DNA of 64,000 nt from an uncultured Clostridia bacterium (GCA_937894465.1 CALCRE010000047.1:1-64000); one strand, 5' to 3'. Positions 22,701 to 29,687 are shown, counted from the first letter of the stretch. Notes: a model not told the origin generated them from the sequence alone. Numbers and translations are program-made.

Positions 22701-24338
22701 GAATACACATTGACCATACCCAAAGAAGGGCTAGGTGATGCATACGGCCATTTAATGGAAGGTGATTATATCGTAAGCTTTACAACCGGTTCGTACTATC
22801 CTGAAGTTGTGTTTACTTATCCGGGAGAGGGTATGGAAAATGCAGCAATCGATACTCAAATCCGTTTGAAGTTCAATCAGACCATAAAAGAGGGCTTGCG
22901 TTTCTCAGACATTACCGGTCTTCAATCCGATACCGGAACCATTATTATGACTCCTCAGATACAAGGAGAATACTTGGTCTTGAACTATGATGGAAAGCTT
23001 CGTGAAAGCACGGACTACACAGTCGTGATTCCGGCCGGTGCGGTGCAAAATGATTATGAATTCGCATTGCAAGAAGATTATGTTCTGGTATTCACCACCG
23101 GTGTACTCCTGGATGGAGATGAAGAAGATGCCGATAGCGGAAGTATTGAGTTGAATATCAATCCGAATGAAACCATGGCATGTATGGACATCAACGGTAT
23201 ACAAAGGTTCATACCTATCATCAGAAACGGTAATCGTGGGGTGATAAAGATAGGAGCCATAACGGCTGATCTATTTAAAGATGACCAAAACACAGAGCTG
23301 ACTGTCCCTGCTTTACCGGGGATGAATGCCTATACAGTTGAAATTCCCGCAGAACATTTAAGACAAGGGGAGTCATCCTTAACGATCCGTACTTCAATTG
23401 GCAGTATTGTTATTCCCGCTGATCTTTTGTCCAATCAAGGCGATGTCAATGGAAAAATTGTGACAATCTCCATTACGTCTGTTGACAAATCCACACTACC
23501 GGAAGATGTGAGAATAGCTGTTGGAAACAGACCGGTTCTGCAAATTAATGTGGCGATAGACGGAGAAACTATTTCCTGGAACAACCCGAATGCCCCTGTG
23601 ATGATATCTATTCCGTATGTACCAACACAAGAAGAATTGGGTGACCCGGAAAGCATTGTTGTTTGGTACATTGACTCCAATGATCAGATCATAGTGGTTC
23701 CTAACGGAAATTACAATCCTGATGCAAAAGCAGTGACATGTATCACGACTCATTTAAGCATTTTTGCCGTAGCATATGATGATGTAGTGTTTGAAGATGT
23801 ACCAAAGGATTCATGGTATGAAAAGGCTGTAAAATATATTGCGGCAAGAGGAATCACCAAAGGTACAGGAGAAGGCTTGTTCAGTCCCTTGAGCAAGCTC
23901 ACCAGAGCACAGTTTATCACCATGATCATGAGAGCCTGTAATATACAACCGGATGCCGATCCGAAAGAAAACTTTAGTGATGCGGGAGATACTTGGTATA
24001 CAGGGTATCTAGCGGCGGCAAAGCGACTTGGTATATCTCAAGGGGTGGGAAACAACTTGTTTGCTCCGGGAAAAGATATAACCCGTCAAGAGATGTTTAC
24101 TTTGTTGTATAACACTTTAAAAATTACAAAGCAGTTACCAGAGATCCAAGAAGGAAAACCGATTCGAACGTTGTCCGACTTCACAGATGAAGGACAAATC
24201 GATCTTTGGGCAAAGGAAGCCATGACCTTTTTAGTTGAAAGCGGCATCATCAAAGGAAGTGATGGAAAGCTGATACCGAAGGGATCGTCTATAAGAGCGG
24301 AAATGGCACAAGTGCTGTATAATTTGTTGGCGAAGTAG
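13707..24338 (+). CDS. Giant secreted SLH-anchored multidomain surface protein
   Basis: The 3543-residue protein starts at GTG 13707, 8 bp after GGGGGG. Residues 1-36 are a signal peptide (KK, hydrophobic core, cleavage after VYA). Residues 40-285 resemble an L-type lectin-like beta-sandwich. Nine Ig-like modules of about 95-98 residues follow (289-1152), each with a GSxISWxSNNTTVLNxDGTV core, like the atrophied bacterial Ig family. Residues 1157-1585 hold four Big_5/SbsA-like Ig domains with an SSxPxxxxxDV pattern, then a PKD-like stretch (SSYEWNIDGK). A glycine-rich beta region spans about 1990-2230, repeated propeller-like strands (LWLVWTDDN, LLVWTKS, WFITWLQ) about 2270-2640, CARDB-like domains 2710-2930, and two more Big_5 domains. 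Three SLH motifs end it (about 3361, 3424 and 3486 onward), which would bind the secondary wall polymer. Adhesion or glycan binding is inferred, not shown. Confidence 0.9.
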   Translation: MKMLKKITSIILASVMCFTSMSDQLLGFTVTSTVYAEGSSATVNICYDNFADTTNLQVNGDMIENNILRFVNEGVPESIFTKDAIVLGENLSFSTAFSFKNLSPSEPAPQTKGGFIFTLQPIGNFVTTDDFQHNNISPAISIAFEFEYIDAFIPTAFSPSVKLESSSSTDFLIAQEAPPKLCSINMVTYINGDYANPISRHPLTTYYVTAEIAEYDHVWIGYDGVNKELEILYVDPSGKYTHITEPLDLVLPNEVYAGFMGSFGNAGNTNTINSWYFKDDLSIMDQGIVDADMAFLNLEMEQLEVDSIDNYTFPLCGHFGSTISWTSSNMGVVATDGTVNPPSIGEGNKTVILTAALSKGLQVRTTRPFMITVRVPDVVIVNADFEWLTDFIIKKNNDDLNHVVSNLNLPTLGNFGSVISWESNDTVILNWDGTVNRPAYNEVDKTVTLTAHITMNYYTLDKTFTVTVKAIEPTDEEKLNADASWLNLYMLNEDLSDVTSDLTLPDTGPSGSTISWASNNTTVLNADGTVARPAYTAGNVVVTLTATISKGVETTDLVFTVTVIKQAQTDVEAVSADAALLTDAVILNGNSALNNVMGHLTLPTLGANGSTISWTSNNTTVLNTDGTVTRPAYTAGNVVVTLTATISKGVETTDLVFTVTVIKQAQTDVEAVSADAALLTDAVILNGNSALNNVMGHLTLPTLGANGSTISWTSNNTTVLNTDGTVARPAYAAGNDVVSLTATISKGVETTDIVFTVTVIKQAQTDAEAVSADATLLTDNVILNGNSALNNVTGNLSLPTLGANGSTISWASNNTTVLNADGTVTRPTYTAGNIVVTLTATVSKGTETTDVVFTVTVIKQTQTDAEAVSADATLLTDDVILNGNSALNNVVNNLSLPTLGANGSTISWASDNTTVLNAGGIVTRPAYTAGNVVVTLTATVSKGVETTDVVFTVTVIKHEQTDAEAVSADAALLTDDVILNENSALDNVTGNLILPVLGANGSTISWESNNTTFLSNDGTVIRPSYTAGSKTVVITATIKKGVVTQTKSFGLTIKASDITDEERVSLDYAWLTKYNVLELNPSINSVEWNLSFPVAGPNNSVITWESDMLSVITNDGTVIRPEYGQGHKSVNVTATVTKGIFQRKAHYIYVVLQKPDLEAPMVVSSLPFNNGRALYDTKEITLVFNENIILGPAALSNPNTYGIKLQGTDTVLFRAAIENENKLIVSTTSGLSAGEYKLIIPAGTFVDKAGNQTKAYELIFMVSPKPGKLTVVSSTPKDLEVDVDVNIREILIQFDSTNLVRNTSSIPIFLREKTTKISRSSSFSVTGDTVTLRIPAPLSSGLVYEIVIPGGIVKDSNNNINEEKIIQFRTKYSGAKPVLVKTKPVNGQMNVSLNDVSIELEFSQNIDFLTLTNYITYLVDDQGNKYNFMPYKIGGSSKRWKLTTPHLSHYKQGTTYTLVGPYGTLENPDLLEFNVQFTTASNRMQVVNKSPKSWLGNPLDQKVEIEYNYPVEIGPTYWDVTFKDSKGNPVDFIREEIGKKVTFTPISLLSPSETYTVTIPEGAYKGESGYINDGIQFDFRTVQKFDISINNLIIPDQGFVDKILLFDAAEAGNIARRAGSNVSSYEWNIDGKVIGNQKYVYYTFISPGIHKLTLTIIDDKNIPYVFEKDITVNHLTDIRMTLKDNGYSPRGVFLADQNSKGIVYKLQLTQEGKTVYGEKIDVELYYKGVLQRRYNKITSKFGDDTYLFEFKPEFGAFGNYELVFTYQGVGYKEVIREPVVVSSSQATMTQVFSFRLRDIFAWNSPEYFEEAQNLQVIINGEKMLAYKKWDSQRGYYVYQINKMMLANTYYQMEIPSFKIDRWIKSIYVGKEGSDPTVISGWPLRPGGIQEISVNYDESSVLYPFTEFYFEGVSAKLVFDVEADWKEAEPGYYEIKSMNDRFNIKVRSNGSGVQKIVLDPGLELKPGENLVIRMVSKQGAASGWIYCPYFVVVPQPEILGQKLSISLQSGEYAVNWPNEFTGALGSKISMFDGVPVLDGGNFGIGGGMPTFEGDLEGDWANPEINLSFGASGGYGEKSKKKADTKYKKVKKVTTVGYEFSIEIEGAFTLTYDSQSKEWDMYGFYIMLIGDFIKEWSKGYDMMGVGFSAGVGVGGEVAGGLKVDMATDDTQYSGFIRITPRAFLRVSGDFLVASVNGYLNGWIPVEVHFPTGYIGADIQISAKIHAKALLWSKTIYEKNLLSEHWDNGKPQVVIKSLKNFKMFEDPDTFQLMSRDYINRQSVWAAQDSGLVSVMAVGFNENPDTELMMENMYPDAELMMVENQDELWLVWTDDNAERDDANRTQLRFAVQSNGTWSKPVWIHDDKTADFAPVAASTGNGVLMAWQNIGKHITEEDGLSEMLKNSEISVTQTGYTSTGVAPNIITLTSDDAVDHSPHIAAHGDQALLVWTKSTGLTTVLNAGEDQPGKDDHRLYYSAWNNGVWSTPEAISSVSETVMDAHLVMEGETGLLLYTLDMDQDLYTTEDREVFVRLYERNAWSDAIRLSNNSYHDCAPKAVFVESNWFITWLQEGNILYRYGLDGDIKDEERLQNIQGDYQIAVVPGEKPLVSLVHIKPGEDMTTGAHAFFYDLTLEQWGNSVALSDLENHVKAISLVSTQDGNINVAYTQADIITEANPIVIEGVKQFVETPAIGNQTDMKLLTYTPVHDVALSKEDGILLSTEFPLPEILTSVYVTVQNQGDYAEYVKVRIYDGDPNEQGVLIGETPMQLLPAHTSKELEIPWLVDTEEKATYHLYATIEPQFGVQEINVGNNTIDLAFSTADIAITDLIYENMVADEYVVTVTVTNTGGKTLDGATVNLESDVDGTVLETKSLGVLAPGQRTVVTYMISSEGLPLGTDGKVNLLVRVNPSEGITEDFTENNMRRFSLKPTAITVTGVSPGPKDKNVALTSNITLSFNMNVSEGTGYDRIRLIDENLNVISSKKELQGATLIVTPDQTLDYDTEYTLTIPKEGLGDAYGHLMEGDYIVSFTTGSYYPEVVFTYPGEGMENAAIDTQIRLKFNQTIKEGLRFSDITGLQSDTGTIIMTPQIQGEYLVLNYDGKLRESTDYTVVIPAGAVQNDYEFALQEDYVLVFTTGVLLDGDEEDADSGSIELNINPNETMACMDINGIQRFIPIIRNGNRGVIKIGAITADLFKDDQNTELTVPALPGMNAYTVEIPAEHLRQGESSLTIRTSIGSIVIPADLLSNQGDVNGKIVTISITSVDKSTLPEDVRIAVGNRPVLQINVAIDGETISWNNPNAPVMISIPYVPTQEELGDPESIVVWYIDSNDQIIVVPNGNYNPDAKAVTCITTHLSIFAVAYDDVVFEDVPKDSWYEKAVKYIAARGITKGTGEGLFSPLSKLTRAQFITMIMRACNIQPDADPKENFSDAGDTWYTGYLAAAKRLGISQGVGNNLFAPGKDITRQEMFTLLYNTLKITKQLPEIQEGKPIRTLSDFTDEGQIDLWAKEAMTFLVESGIIKGSDGKLIPKGSSIRAEMAQVLYNLLAK
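15411..16880 (+). repeat. Five tandem 294-bp coding repeats in the surface protein
   Basis: Units begin at 15411, 15705, 15999, 16293 and 16587, exactly 294 bp (98 codons) apart, each opening with an AC(T/A/C)GATG boundary and encoding one Ig-like module. Units 1 and 2 are almost identical at the nucleotide level, including silent positions, which suggests a recent duplication or gene conversion. Units 3-5 differ by scattered changes. More diverged modules lie before (from 14571 and 15126) and after (16881). Confidence 0.95.
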
Positions 24339-24430
24339 TCGGTACAACGAAATATTTACATAATCCTAATAAAACCGCACTTATATATGATACATTTAAA
24401 ATATGAGTGATTTATAAGGAGTATTTGTGT

Positions 24431-25669
24431 ATGAAACTGACGAAAGAAGAGAAGTCATGGATTTTGTATGATTGCGGTAACTCGGCATATTCCATGGCTG
24501 TTACTACTGCGTTGTTTCCGATTGTTTTCGGTATGTTTGAGAATGTTCGAAGCAGTATGGATTTAGGATATTTTAATTCCATCGCAAGCATTCTCATTGC
24601 AGTTCTCAGCCCTATACTAGGTGCTATAGCAGATTACAAGGACAAGAAAAAACGATTTTTTATGTTCTTTGCAATCTTAGGAATCCTGTGCACGACATTT
24701 CTGGCTGTTGTTCCGCCATCAAGTGGACAGTGGCAGTTGATTATTGTTTTTTATATTTTGTCTGCCATTGGTTTTTCAGGAGCGAATATTTTCTATGACT
24801 CCTTTTTGGTGGACATCACCGCGGACGAAAAAATGGATAAGGTTTCTGCAAGCGGCTTCGCATATGGATACATTGCAAGCATCATACCTTTCGGATTGAG
24901 CCTTGTGTTAATTTATTTATTAGGTATGGATAAGGCAATCGGCTATCAAATAGGGTTTGTTACCACAGCTTTATGGTGGGGGCTTTTGACCATTCCCATG
25001 ATTAAGAATGTAAAGCAAAGGCACTATGTTGAACCGGAGCCTAAACCTGTGATCAACAGCTTTAAAAGACTGAAAAACACCTTTGTGAATATCAAGCAAT
25101 ACAAAACTGTATTTGTATTTTTAATTGCATACTTTCTATATATCGACGGTGTGGATACCATTATTAAGATGGTGGTGCCCTATGCAACGGAAGCCTTAGG
25201 AGGTACCGCTCTAGACACATTAACATTGCTGGGTATTTTGTTAATTATACAGATCATCGCTTTTCCTTGTGCCCTTCTATACGGAAATTTGGCAAAAAAA
25301 TATTCTACCCGAACCATGATTATTGTGGGTATTGTTACATACATCATTGCATGTATCGCTGCATATTTCATAACTACTGTTTGGCATATTTTTATATTAG
25401 GAGCTATGATCGGTTCAGCTCAAGGAGGAATCCAGGCATTAAGCCGATCCTATTATGCAAAAATCATACCAAAGGAGAACTCCAATGAGTTTTTTGGTTT
25501 CTTTAATATCTTTGGAAAATTTGCCGCGATTATCGGACCCGGTGTAATGGCTTTAACTACAACATTGACAGGGAACGCAAAGTATAGTATTTTCTCGATT
25601 ATACCGTTGTTTGTTTTAGGATTGATTGTATTCCTTGCTTTGCCCAAGGAACAACCTAAAGAGAATTGA
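24431..25669 (+). CDS. MFS transporter, UMF1/ATG22-like family
   Basis: The protein has 412 residues with about 12 hydrophobic segments, a typical major facilitator layout. The opening ILYDCGNSAYSMAVTTALFP is characteristic of the UMF1 (Atg22-like) family, and DYKDKKKRFF fits the loop between TM2 and TM3. The ATG at 24431 lies 10 bp after AAGGAG. An in-frame upstream start at 24407 lies before that ribosome site and is not preferred. The substrate is unknown; eukaryotic Atg22 exports amino acids, but bacterial members are uncharacterised. It probably forms a two-gene operon with the phosphodiesterase 17 bp downstream. Confidence 0.88.
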   Translation: MKLTKEEKSWILYDCGNSAYSMAVTTALFPIVFGMFENVRSSMDLGYFNSIASILIAVLSPILGAIADYKDKKKRFFMFFAILGILCTTFLAVVPPSSGQWQLIIVFYILSAIGFSGANIFYDSFLVDITADEKMDKVSASGFAYGYIASIIPFGLSLVLIYLLGMDKAIGYQIGFVTTALWWGLLTIPMIKNVKQRHYVEPEPKPVINSFKRLKNTFVNIKQYKTVFVFLIAYFLYIDGVDTIIKMVVPYATEALGGTALDTLTLLGILLIIQIIAFPCALLYGNLAKKYSTRTMIIVGIVTYIIACIAAYFITTVWHIFILGAMIGSAQGGIQALSRSYYAKIIPKENSNEFFGFFNIFGKFAAIIGPGVMALTTTLTGNAKYSIFSIIPLFVLGLIVFLALPKEQPKEN

Positions 25670-25686
25670 TTAAGGAGATGTGAAGA

Positions 25687-26970
25687 GTGAATAAAGAAGA
25701 CCGGGGAATGGCTAAGCATCTTGTGGTCATTTCATATGACGCTTTTTCAGGGGACAATTGGGAGTTAGCCAAAAGCCTCCCTAACTTATCCCGCTTAATA
25801 AAAGAAGGAGCTTATAGCACAAAACTTAAGAGTGTTTATCCTTCATTGACTTATGTGGTGCACTCTACCATGGTGACAGGTGTATGGCCGGATAAGCATG
25901 GTGTCACACATAACCATCCCCTCCAACCTTTTGTAGAGAATCGAAATCAAATGTGGTATTGGTTTCGAGATGACTTGAAGGTTCCTACCATTTACGATGC
26001 AGTAAAGGAAGCCGGTATGAAAACTGCGGGGATCTTGTGGCCGGTGACGGCCAGATCATCCATCGACTTTAACATGCCTGAAATTGTTGCGATCAATCGA
26101 GAGAACCAGGCAATAAAAATATTGAAAAACGGTAGTCCGTTTTTCTGTATCAGAATGCAATTAAAATATGGACATATCAGAAAAGGTATTGCGCAACCTT
26201 TTTTGGATGATTTCTCTACGACATGTGCAGTGGATATCATTAAGAGAAAAAAACCCAATCTATTGTTGTTACACCTCATTGATTTGGATGATACAAAGCA
26301 TCGATACGGAACGAATAGCCCCGAAGTACATGAAACAGTGATGCGTATGGATCAAAGGCTAGGACAAATCGTGAATGCTGTTGAAGAAGCCGGGATAGGG
26401 GAGGATACGGTTTTTATCGTCATTGGAGATCATGGACAAATCAATGTCAACTACAGAGTTCATTTGAATAACTTATTGGAAGAACAAAACCTCATCAATG
26501 GAAACATGTGGAGGGCATATTTTCAAACCACCGGTGGGGCTGCTTATTTACACATAAAACCGGGGGATCAAGAAGCTGAAAAAACAGCTCTTGCAGTTCT
26601 TGAGAAAGCAATCAAAATGGATGAATACGGGATTGAATCCTTCTTCACAAGAAATGAATTAGATGGGTTGCATGTCGATCAATCCGTAAAGTATATGGTA
26701 GAAGCAAAAGAAGGATACTGCTTTGTAGACAGCTTGTCCGATCGCATGATCGATGATTTGGGTAAGCTGGGTATTTCATATGCAACCCATGGATTTTCGC
26801 CGGATAAGGAGAGCTACAAGTGCAATGTGGTGGTCTCCGGTAAGAAAATCAAGAATGAGTATGAACTAAGCAATATGGAGATGATAGATCTTGCACCTAC
26901 TATGGCAAAGATATTGGGAATTCATTTTAACTGCGACGGAAAAAGCTTGGATGAAATATTTGATGTATAA
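25687..26970 (+). CDS. Alkaline-phosphatase-superfamily phosphodiesterase/nucleotide pyrophosphatase
   Basis: The 427-residue protein matches type I phosphodiesterase/nucleotide pyrophosphatases. Metal ligand Asp18 is in VVISYDAFS and the nucleophile threonine (Thr55) in YPSLTYVVHSTMVTG. LIDLDDTKHRYG, FIVIGDHGQI and the late THGF motif supply the remaining metal ligands. There is no signal peptide, so it is probably cytoplasmic. The GTG at 25687 is 8 bp after AAGGAG; the ATG at 25708 is an alternative. It would hydrolyse phosphodiester or pyrophosphate bonds, but the natural substrate cannot be read from sequence. It is probably co-transcribed with the MFS gene, so a transported phosphorylated or nucleotide-linked compound is possible. 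Confidence 0.85.
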   Translation: MNKEDRGMAKHLVVISYDAFSGDNWELAKSLPNLSRLIKEGAYSTKLKSVYPSLTYVVHSTMVTGVWPDKHGVTHNHPLQPFVENRNQMWYWFRDDLKVPTIYDAVKEAGMKTAGILWPVTARSSIDFNMPEIVAINRENQAIKILKNGSPFFCIRMQLKYGHIRKGIAQPFLDDFSTTCAVDIIKRKKPNLLLLHLIDLDDTKHRYGTNSPEVHETVMRMDQRLGQIVNAVEEAGIGEDTVFIVIGDHGQINVNYRVHLNNLLEEQNLINGNMWRAYFQTTGGAAYLHIKPGDQEAEKTALAVLEKAIKMDEYGIESFFTRNELDGLHVDQSVKYMVEAKEGYCFVDSLSDRMIDDLGKLGISYATHGFSPDKESYKCNVVVSGKKIKNEYELSNMEMIDLAPTMAKILGIHFNCDGKSLDEIFDV

Positions 26971-27011
26971 GACCGTAGTAAAAAGATGAGATTACAAAAG
27001 GAGAAGGTTCA

Positions 27012-27533
27012 TTGTATATAGATACGAAATTAGAAGGTTTTCAGTTGAGATTCGCGAAAGAAAAAGATTGTGCTCTCATTCTGGAGTTTATAAAGGACTT
27101 GGCGGAATATGAAAAGATGTCCCATGTGGTTGTTGCCACAGAGGAGGACTTGGCGAAATATTTGTTTGAACAAAAAACAGCTGAGGTGATCATCGGAGAA
27201 TATAACCGCAAGCCGGTGGCATTTGCGCTATTCTTTCATAATTTTTCTACATTCTTGGGGAAACCGGGGCTTTATCTGGAGGATGTGTATGTAAAGACCG
27301 AAATGAGAGGAAGGGGGATTGGTAGTATCATTCTATCGTATCTTGCCAAACTGGCTAAAGAAAGAAATTGCGGACGAATGGAATGGTCTTGCTTGAATTG
27401 GAATGAGCCCTCTATTGCTTTTTATAAAAAGCTAGGAGCCGTCCCTTTGGACGAATGGACGGTTTATCGATTACAAGATGAGGCTTTGGATGATATGGCT
27501 GAGAATTTTGACCACACTTTGAGTGAGAAATAA
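27012..27533 (+). CDS. GNAT-family N-acetyltransferase
   Basis: The 173-residue protein has the GNAT acetyl-CoA loop RGRGIG at residues 99-104 within VKTEMRGRGIGSIILSYLAKLA, and a motif B region WNEPSIAFYKKLGAVP. The pattern YLEDVYVK and the overall length resemble diamine/spermidine-type acetyltransferases. The start appears to be TTG at 27012, 8 bp after AAGGAG; no ATG is suitably placed. It lies 41 bp behind the phosphodiesterase gene in the same direction and may belong to that operon. The acceptor amine is unknown. Confidence 0.85.
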   Translation: MYIDTKLEGFQLRFAKEKDCALILEFIKDLAEYEKMSHVVVATEEDLAKYLFEQKTAEVIIGEYNRKPVAFALFFHNFSTFLGKPGLYLEDVYVKTEMRGRGIGSIILSYLAKLAKERNCGRMEWSCLNWNEPSIAFYKKLGAVPLDEWTVYRLQDEALDDMAENFDHTLSEK

Positions 27534-27588
27534 CTATACCTTTATGTGACAAAACTATTTTAATTAAGTAAAAAAGGTGGAAAGTGTC

Positions 27589-27744
27589 ATGAAAGATGCA
27601 TTTGGTAAATTGATTTTTATTCGATATGGAAAAATGATGCATGAATGTGCTGCATTCATCGTATATCAACTGCGTTTGGCTGAAGAATCATTAGATCAAA
27701 TTAAAAAGATACAATATAAAACGCATACGTGGCAAAAGATATGA
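27589..27744 (+). CDS. Possible small protein (51 aa) ahead of an immunity-type gene
   Basis: The 51-codon ORF starts at an ATG 10 bp after AGGTGG and reads MKDAFGKLIFIRYGK, then MMHECAAFIVYQLRLAEE, ending KTHTWQKI. It overlaps the first codons of the downstream immunity-like gene by about 16 bp in another frame, which suggests coupled translation. I recognise no family. It is weakly amphipathic with no signal peptide. It could be a real small gene, a leader ORF, or a remnant of a larger gene whose middle was deleted. Confidence 0.35.
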   Translation: MKDAFGKLIFIRYGKMMHECAAFIVYQLRLAEESLDQIKKIQYKTHTWQKI

Positions 27745-28268
27745 AGAAACCTAGAAAGATGTTAAGTGACTGGGATGCTCCCTATATTCAATCACTGGTA
27801 AAGTTAATTGAAACACAAAGCAAATTAACACTGGCAAATTGGGCAATTGATTATTCTGAACAAGTTATGTTACCCATATGGTATAAACATTACCCGGATG
27901 ATTTGCGTCCTCGAAATGCAATGGAAGATGCACGTTTGTGGTTAAAAGGCGTCATCAAACTGCCCCAAGCTAAAAAAACTATATTAGAATGCCATGCTGC
28001 AGCACGAGAAAGTGAAACGACTCCTGCTGCACAAGCTGCCGCAAGAGCGATCGGTCAATCTGCTTCCACCATACATTCGGCAAGACATTGTATCGGTCTT
28101 GCGCTGTACGGAGCGGTGGCAGTAACATACGACATCCTTGGTGTCAATATAAAGAAGGAACAATTTCAATTATATACTGAAGAGGAATGCTCAAGAATGC
28201 TGAAAGCTTTGCAATCTGTGGCTGTAGAGAACGAGCCCAATCCTGCAAAAATCGATTGGAAGTGTTAA
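27729..28268 (+). CDS. Putative immunity protein (Imm-5-like family)
   Basis: The 179-residue protein matches a family annotated as putative immunity proteins. It shows KMLSDWDAPYIQSLVKLIETQSK, LANWAIDY, LPIWYKHYPDDLRPRNAM, CHAAARESE, a conserved TPAAQAAARAIGQSASTIHSA stretch and ENEPNPAKIDW at the C-terminus. It is predicted all-helical and cytoplasmic. The start is GTG at 27729 or ATG at 27741; neither has a strong ribosome site of its own, and it may be coupled to the small ORF before it. No cognate toxin is visible nearby, so it is an orphan immunity-type gene and the immunity role is only by family name. Confidence 0.75.
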   Translation: MAKDMKKPRKMLSDWDAPYIQSLVKLIETQSKLTLANWAIDYSEQVMLPIWYKHYPDDLRPRNAMEDARLWLKGVIKLPQAKKTILECHAAARESETTPAAQAAARAIGQSASTIHSARHCIGLALYGAVAVTYDILGVNIKKEQFQLYTEEECSRMLKALQSVAVENEPNPAKIDWKC

Positions 28269-28293
28269 CATAAAAACAAAAGAAAATAAAAGG

Positions 28294-28336
28294 TATCGCA
28301 CGATATATTGATTTAATACGTGCGATATGATATGAT
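28294..28336 (+). promoter_or_regulatory. Promoter with overlapping palindromic operator of the Phd-Uma2 gene
   Basis: TATCGCACG (28294-28302) and CGTGCGATA (28319-28327) form a perfect 9-bp inverted repeat with a 16-bp gap. TTGATT (28308-28313) and TATGAT (28331-28336), 17 bp apart, make a good promoter. The right arm lies between the -35 and -10 boxes and the left arm just upstream of the -35. This is the geometry of a repressor site. The N-terminal Phd-like domain of the downstream product is the obvious candidate binder. Confidence 0.6.
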
Positions 28337-28375
28337 GATCGTATGATAATAAAACTAATCGTACGGGGTGATGTT

Positions 28376-29134
28376 ATGAATGATCAAAAGAGGAACAAAA
28401 TCATTACTGCAACGGAATTGAAGCGGAATTTGGGAAAGTACTTGGATTATGTCATTGACAACAATGAGGTAGTGATCTCTAAGAATGGAGAAAAGGCTGT
28501 TCGCATGACTCCTTATTTGTCGGACTATTCAAGATATGAGTTGATGCAACTCAAAGAACAAGCATTAGATTATCAGTATGGGGGCAAAACAGTATCCTAC
28601 GAGGAGTTCATGGAAATCTATGAAAAGAGTGAACTGAGGATGGAGTTTATTGATGGTCAGATCGTCATATTGGATTCCCCTAGTTTTAGGCATCAAGAAA
28701 TATCCGGTCGTTTATTCATCATTTTCAGCCAGTTTCTAAAAAGCAAGAAATGCAAAGTTATTTTTGCACCCTTTGATGTTCATTTTTATAAGCCGGAAAT
28801 CAAGGATCCGGATGTTTGTCAGCCGGATTTATTGATTGCTTGTGATACCGATGAAAAAATCAATGAAAAAGGTCGTTATATGGGAACACCTTCGCTAGTG
28901 GTAGAAATTCTTTCTCCTAGCACATGTTCAAAAGATATGGTAAAAAAGCTAAACACATATATGCTTTCAGGTGTAAAGGAATACTGGGTAATAGATCCGG
29001 AGCAAAAAACAATCATCATTTATGGTTTCAATAATGTGCAAATAGCAGGCTTTTTTATCTACAAAAATGATGAAACGGCAGCATCGAGTGCATTTGAGGG
29101 ACTTGTAGCACCCTTGTCAGAAATATTTGGTTAA
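28376..29134 (+). CDS. Phd/YefM-like antitoxin domain fused to a Uma2-family nuclease-like domain
   Basis: Residues 10-48 are a Phd/YefM-type DNA-binding antitoxin module (TATELKRNLGKYLDYV, EVVISKNGEKAVRMTP). After a short linker (50-75), residues 76-252 are a Uma2 (DUF820) domain of the PD-(D/E)xK fold: QPDLLI with Asp151, LVVEILSPST with Glu177, then Lys201 in GVKEYWVIDP. The residues expected for a nuclease centre are therefore present. The start is the ATG at 28376 behind GGGGTGATG rather than the upstream ATG at 28343. Uma2 proteins are common stand-alone genes of unclear role; fusion to an antitoxin-type domain suggests a self-regulated single-chain module. The activity is inferred. Confidence 0.82.
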   Translation: MNDQKRNKIITATELKRNLGKYLDYVIDNNEVVISKNGEKAVRMTPYLSDYSRYELMQLKEQALDYQYGGKTVSYEEFMEIYEKSELRMEFIDGQIVILDSPSFRHQEISGRLFIIFSQFLKSKKCKVIFAPFDVHFYKPEIKDPDVCQPDLLIACDTDEKINEKGRYMGTPSLVVEILSPSTCSKDMVKKLNTYMLSGVKEYWVIDPEQKTIIIYGFNNVQIAGFFIYKNDETAASSAFEGLVAPLSEIFG

Positions 29135-29144
29135 ACATATTTCT

Positions 29145-29687
29145 TTATTTCAATAAATAACAGCTGGTATAGGTAATGGTTTTCGTCCCATAATAGTAGG
29201 GTAGATCGGACAACTCACACACTTTGCTGACCCATAAGCCGTATGCTTCCATGGATGAAATGGATTTGTCCGGAAAACGGCAAGGTTGGTTTGGATAAGA
29301 GCATTCTTCGCATAGGGTACATGTACCGGCACCCATAGGTAATACGTCGGGAAATTGCTCCTTCAATTGATCTACAAGGGTAGCAAAGTTTTGCTTATGT
29401 CGTTCACCGGTTTCAGATATGGTTTCGTAATCAAAATCATCCTCTAAATTTCCGGTTGTTTGAACCAAAATGCCATATGAATACTTGGATGCTTCTTCTG
29501 TAGCATCTTCAATGCTTCCACATGCAGGAGGACAACGCCAGTTCTTGTTGTAACTTCGGCAAAGGTTCGCATTGCACATATCTCTTACCTCGGGCATAAA
29601 AACCAGAGCTTTCGTGTTAAGCTTGCCGGCATGAGTAAAACCGTAATCTATTGCTTGTTGAATCAATTCTTCCGTATTGTATATCAT
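29145..29687 (-). CDS. DUF2284 cysteine-rich metal-binding protein
   Basis: The 180-residue protein is rich in cysteines arranged as MCNANLCRSYNKNWRCPPACG near the N-terminus and CTLCEECSYPNQPCRFPDKS later, as in the DUF2284 family of predicted iron-sulfur or metal-binding proteins. NWRCPPACG and PNQPCRFP are family hallmarks. No catalytic function is established. The ATG at 29687 has AGGTGAGG just upstream. It is convergent with the Phd-Uma2 gene, and their 3' ends are only about 10 bp apart. Confidence 0.85.
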   Translation of the reverse strand: MIYNTEELIQQAIDYGFTHAGKLNTKALVFMPEVRDMCNANLCRSYNKNWRCPPACGSIEDATEEASKYSYGILVQTTGNLEDDFDYETISETGERHKQNFATLVDQLKEQFPDVLPMGAGTCTLCEECSYPNQPCRFPDKSISSMEAYGLWVSKVCELSDLPYYYGTKTITYTSCYLLK

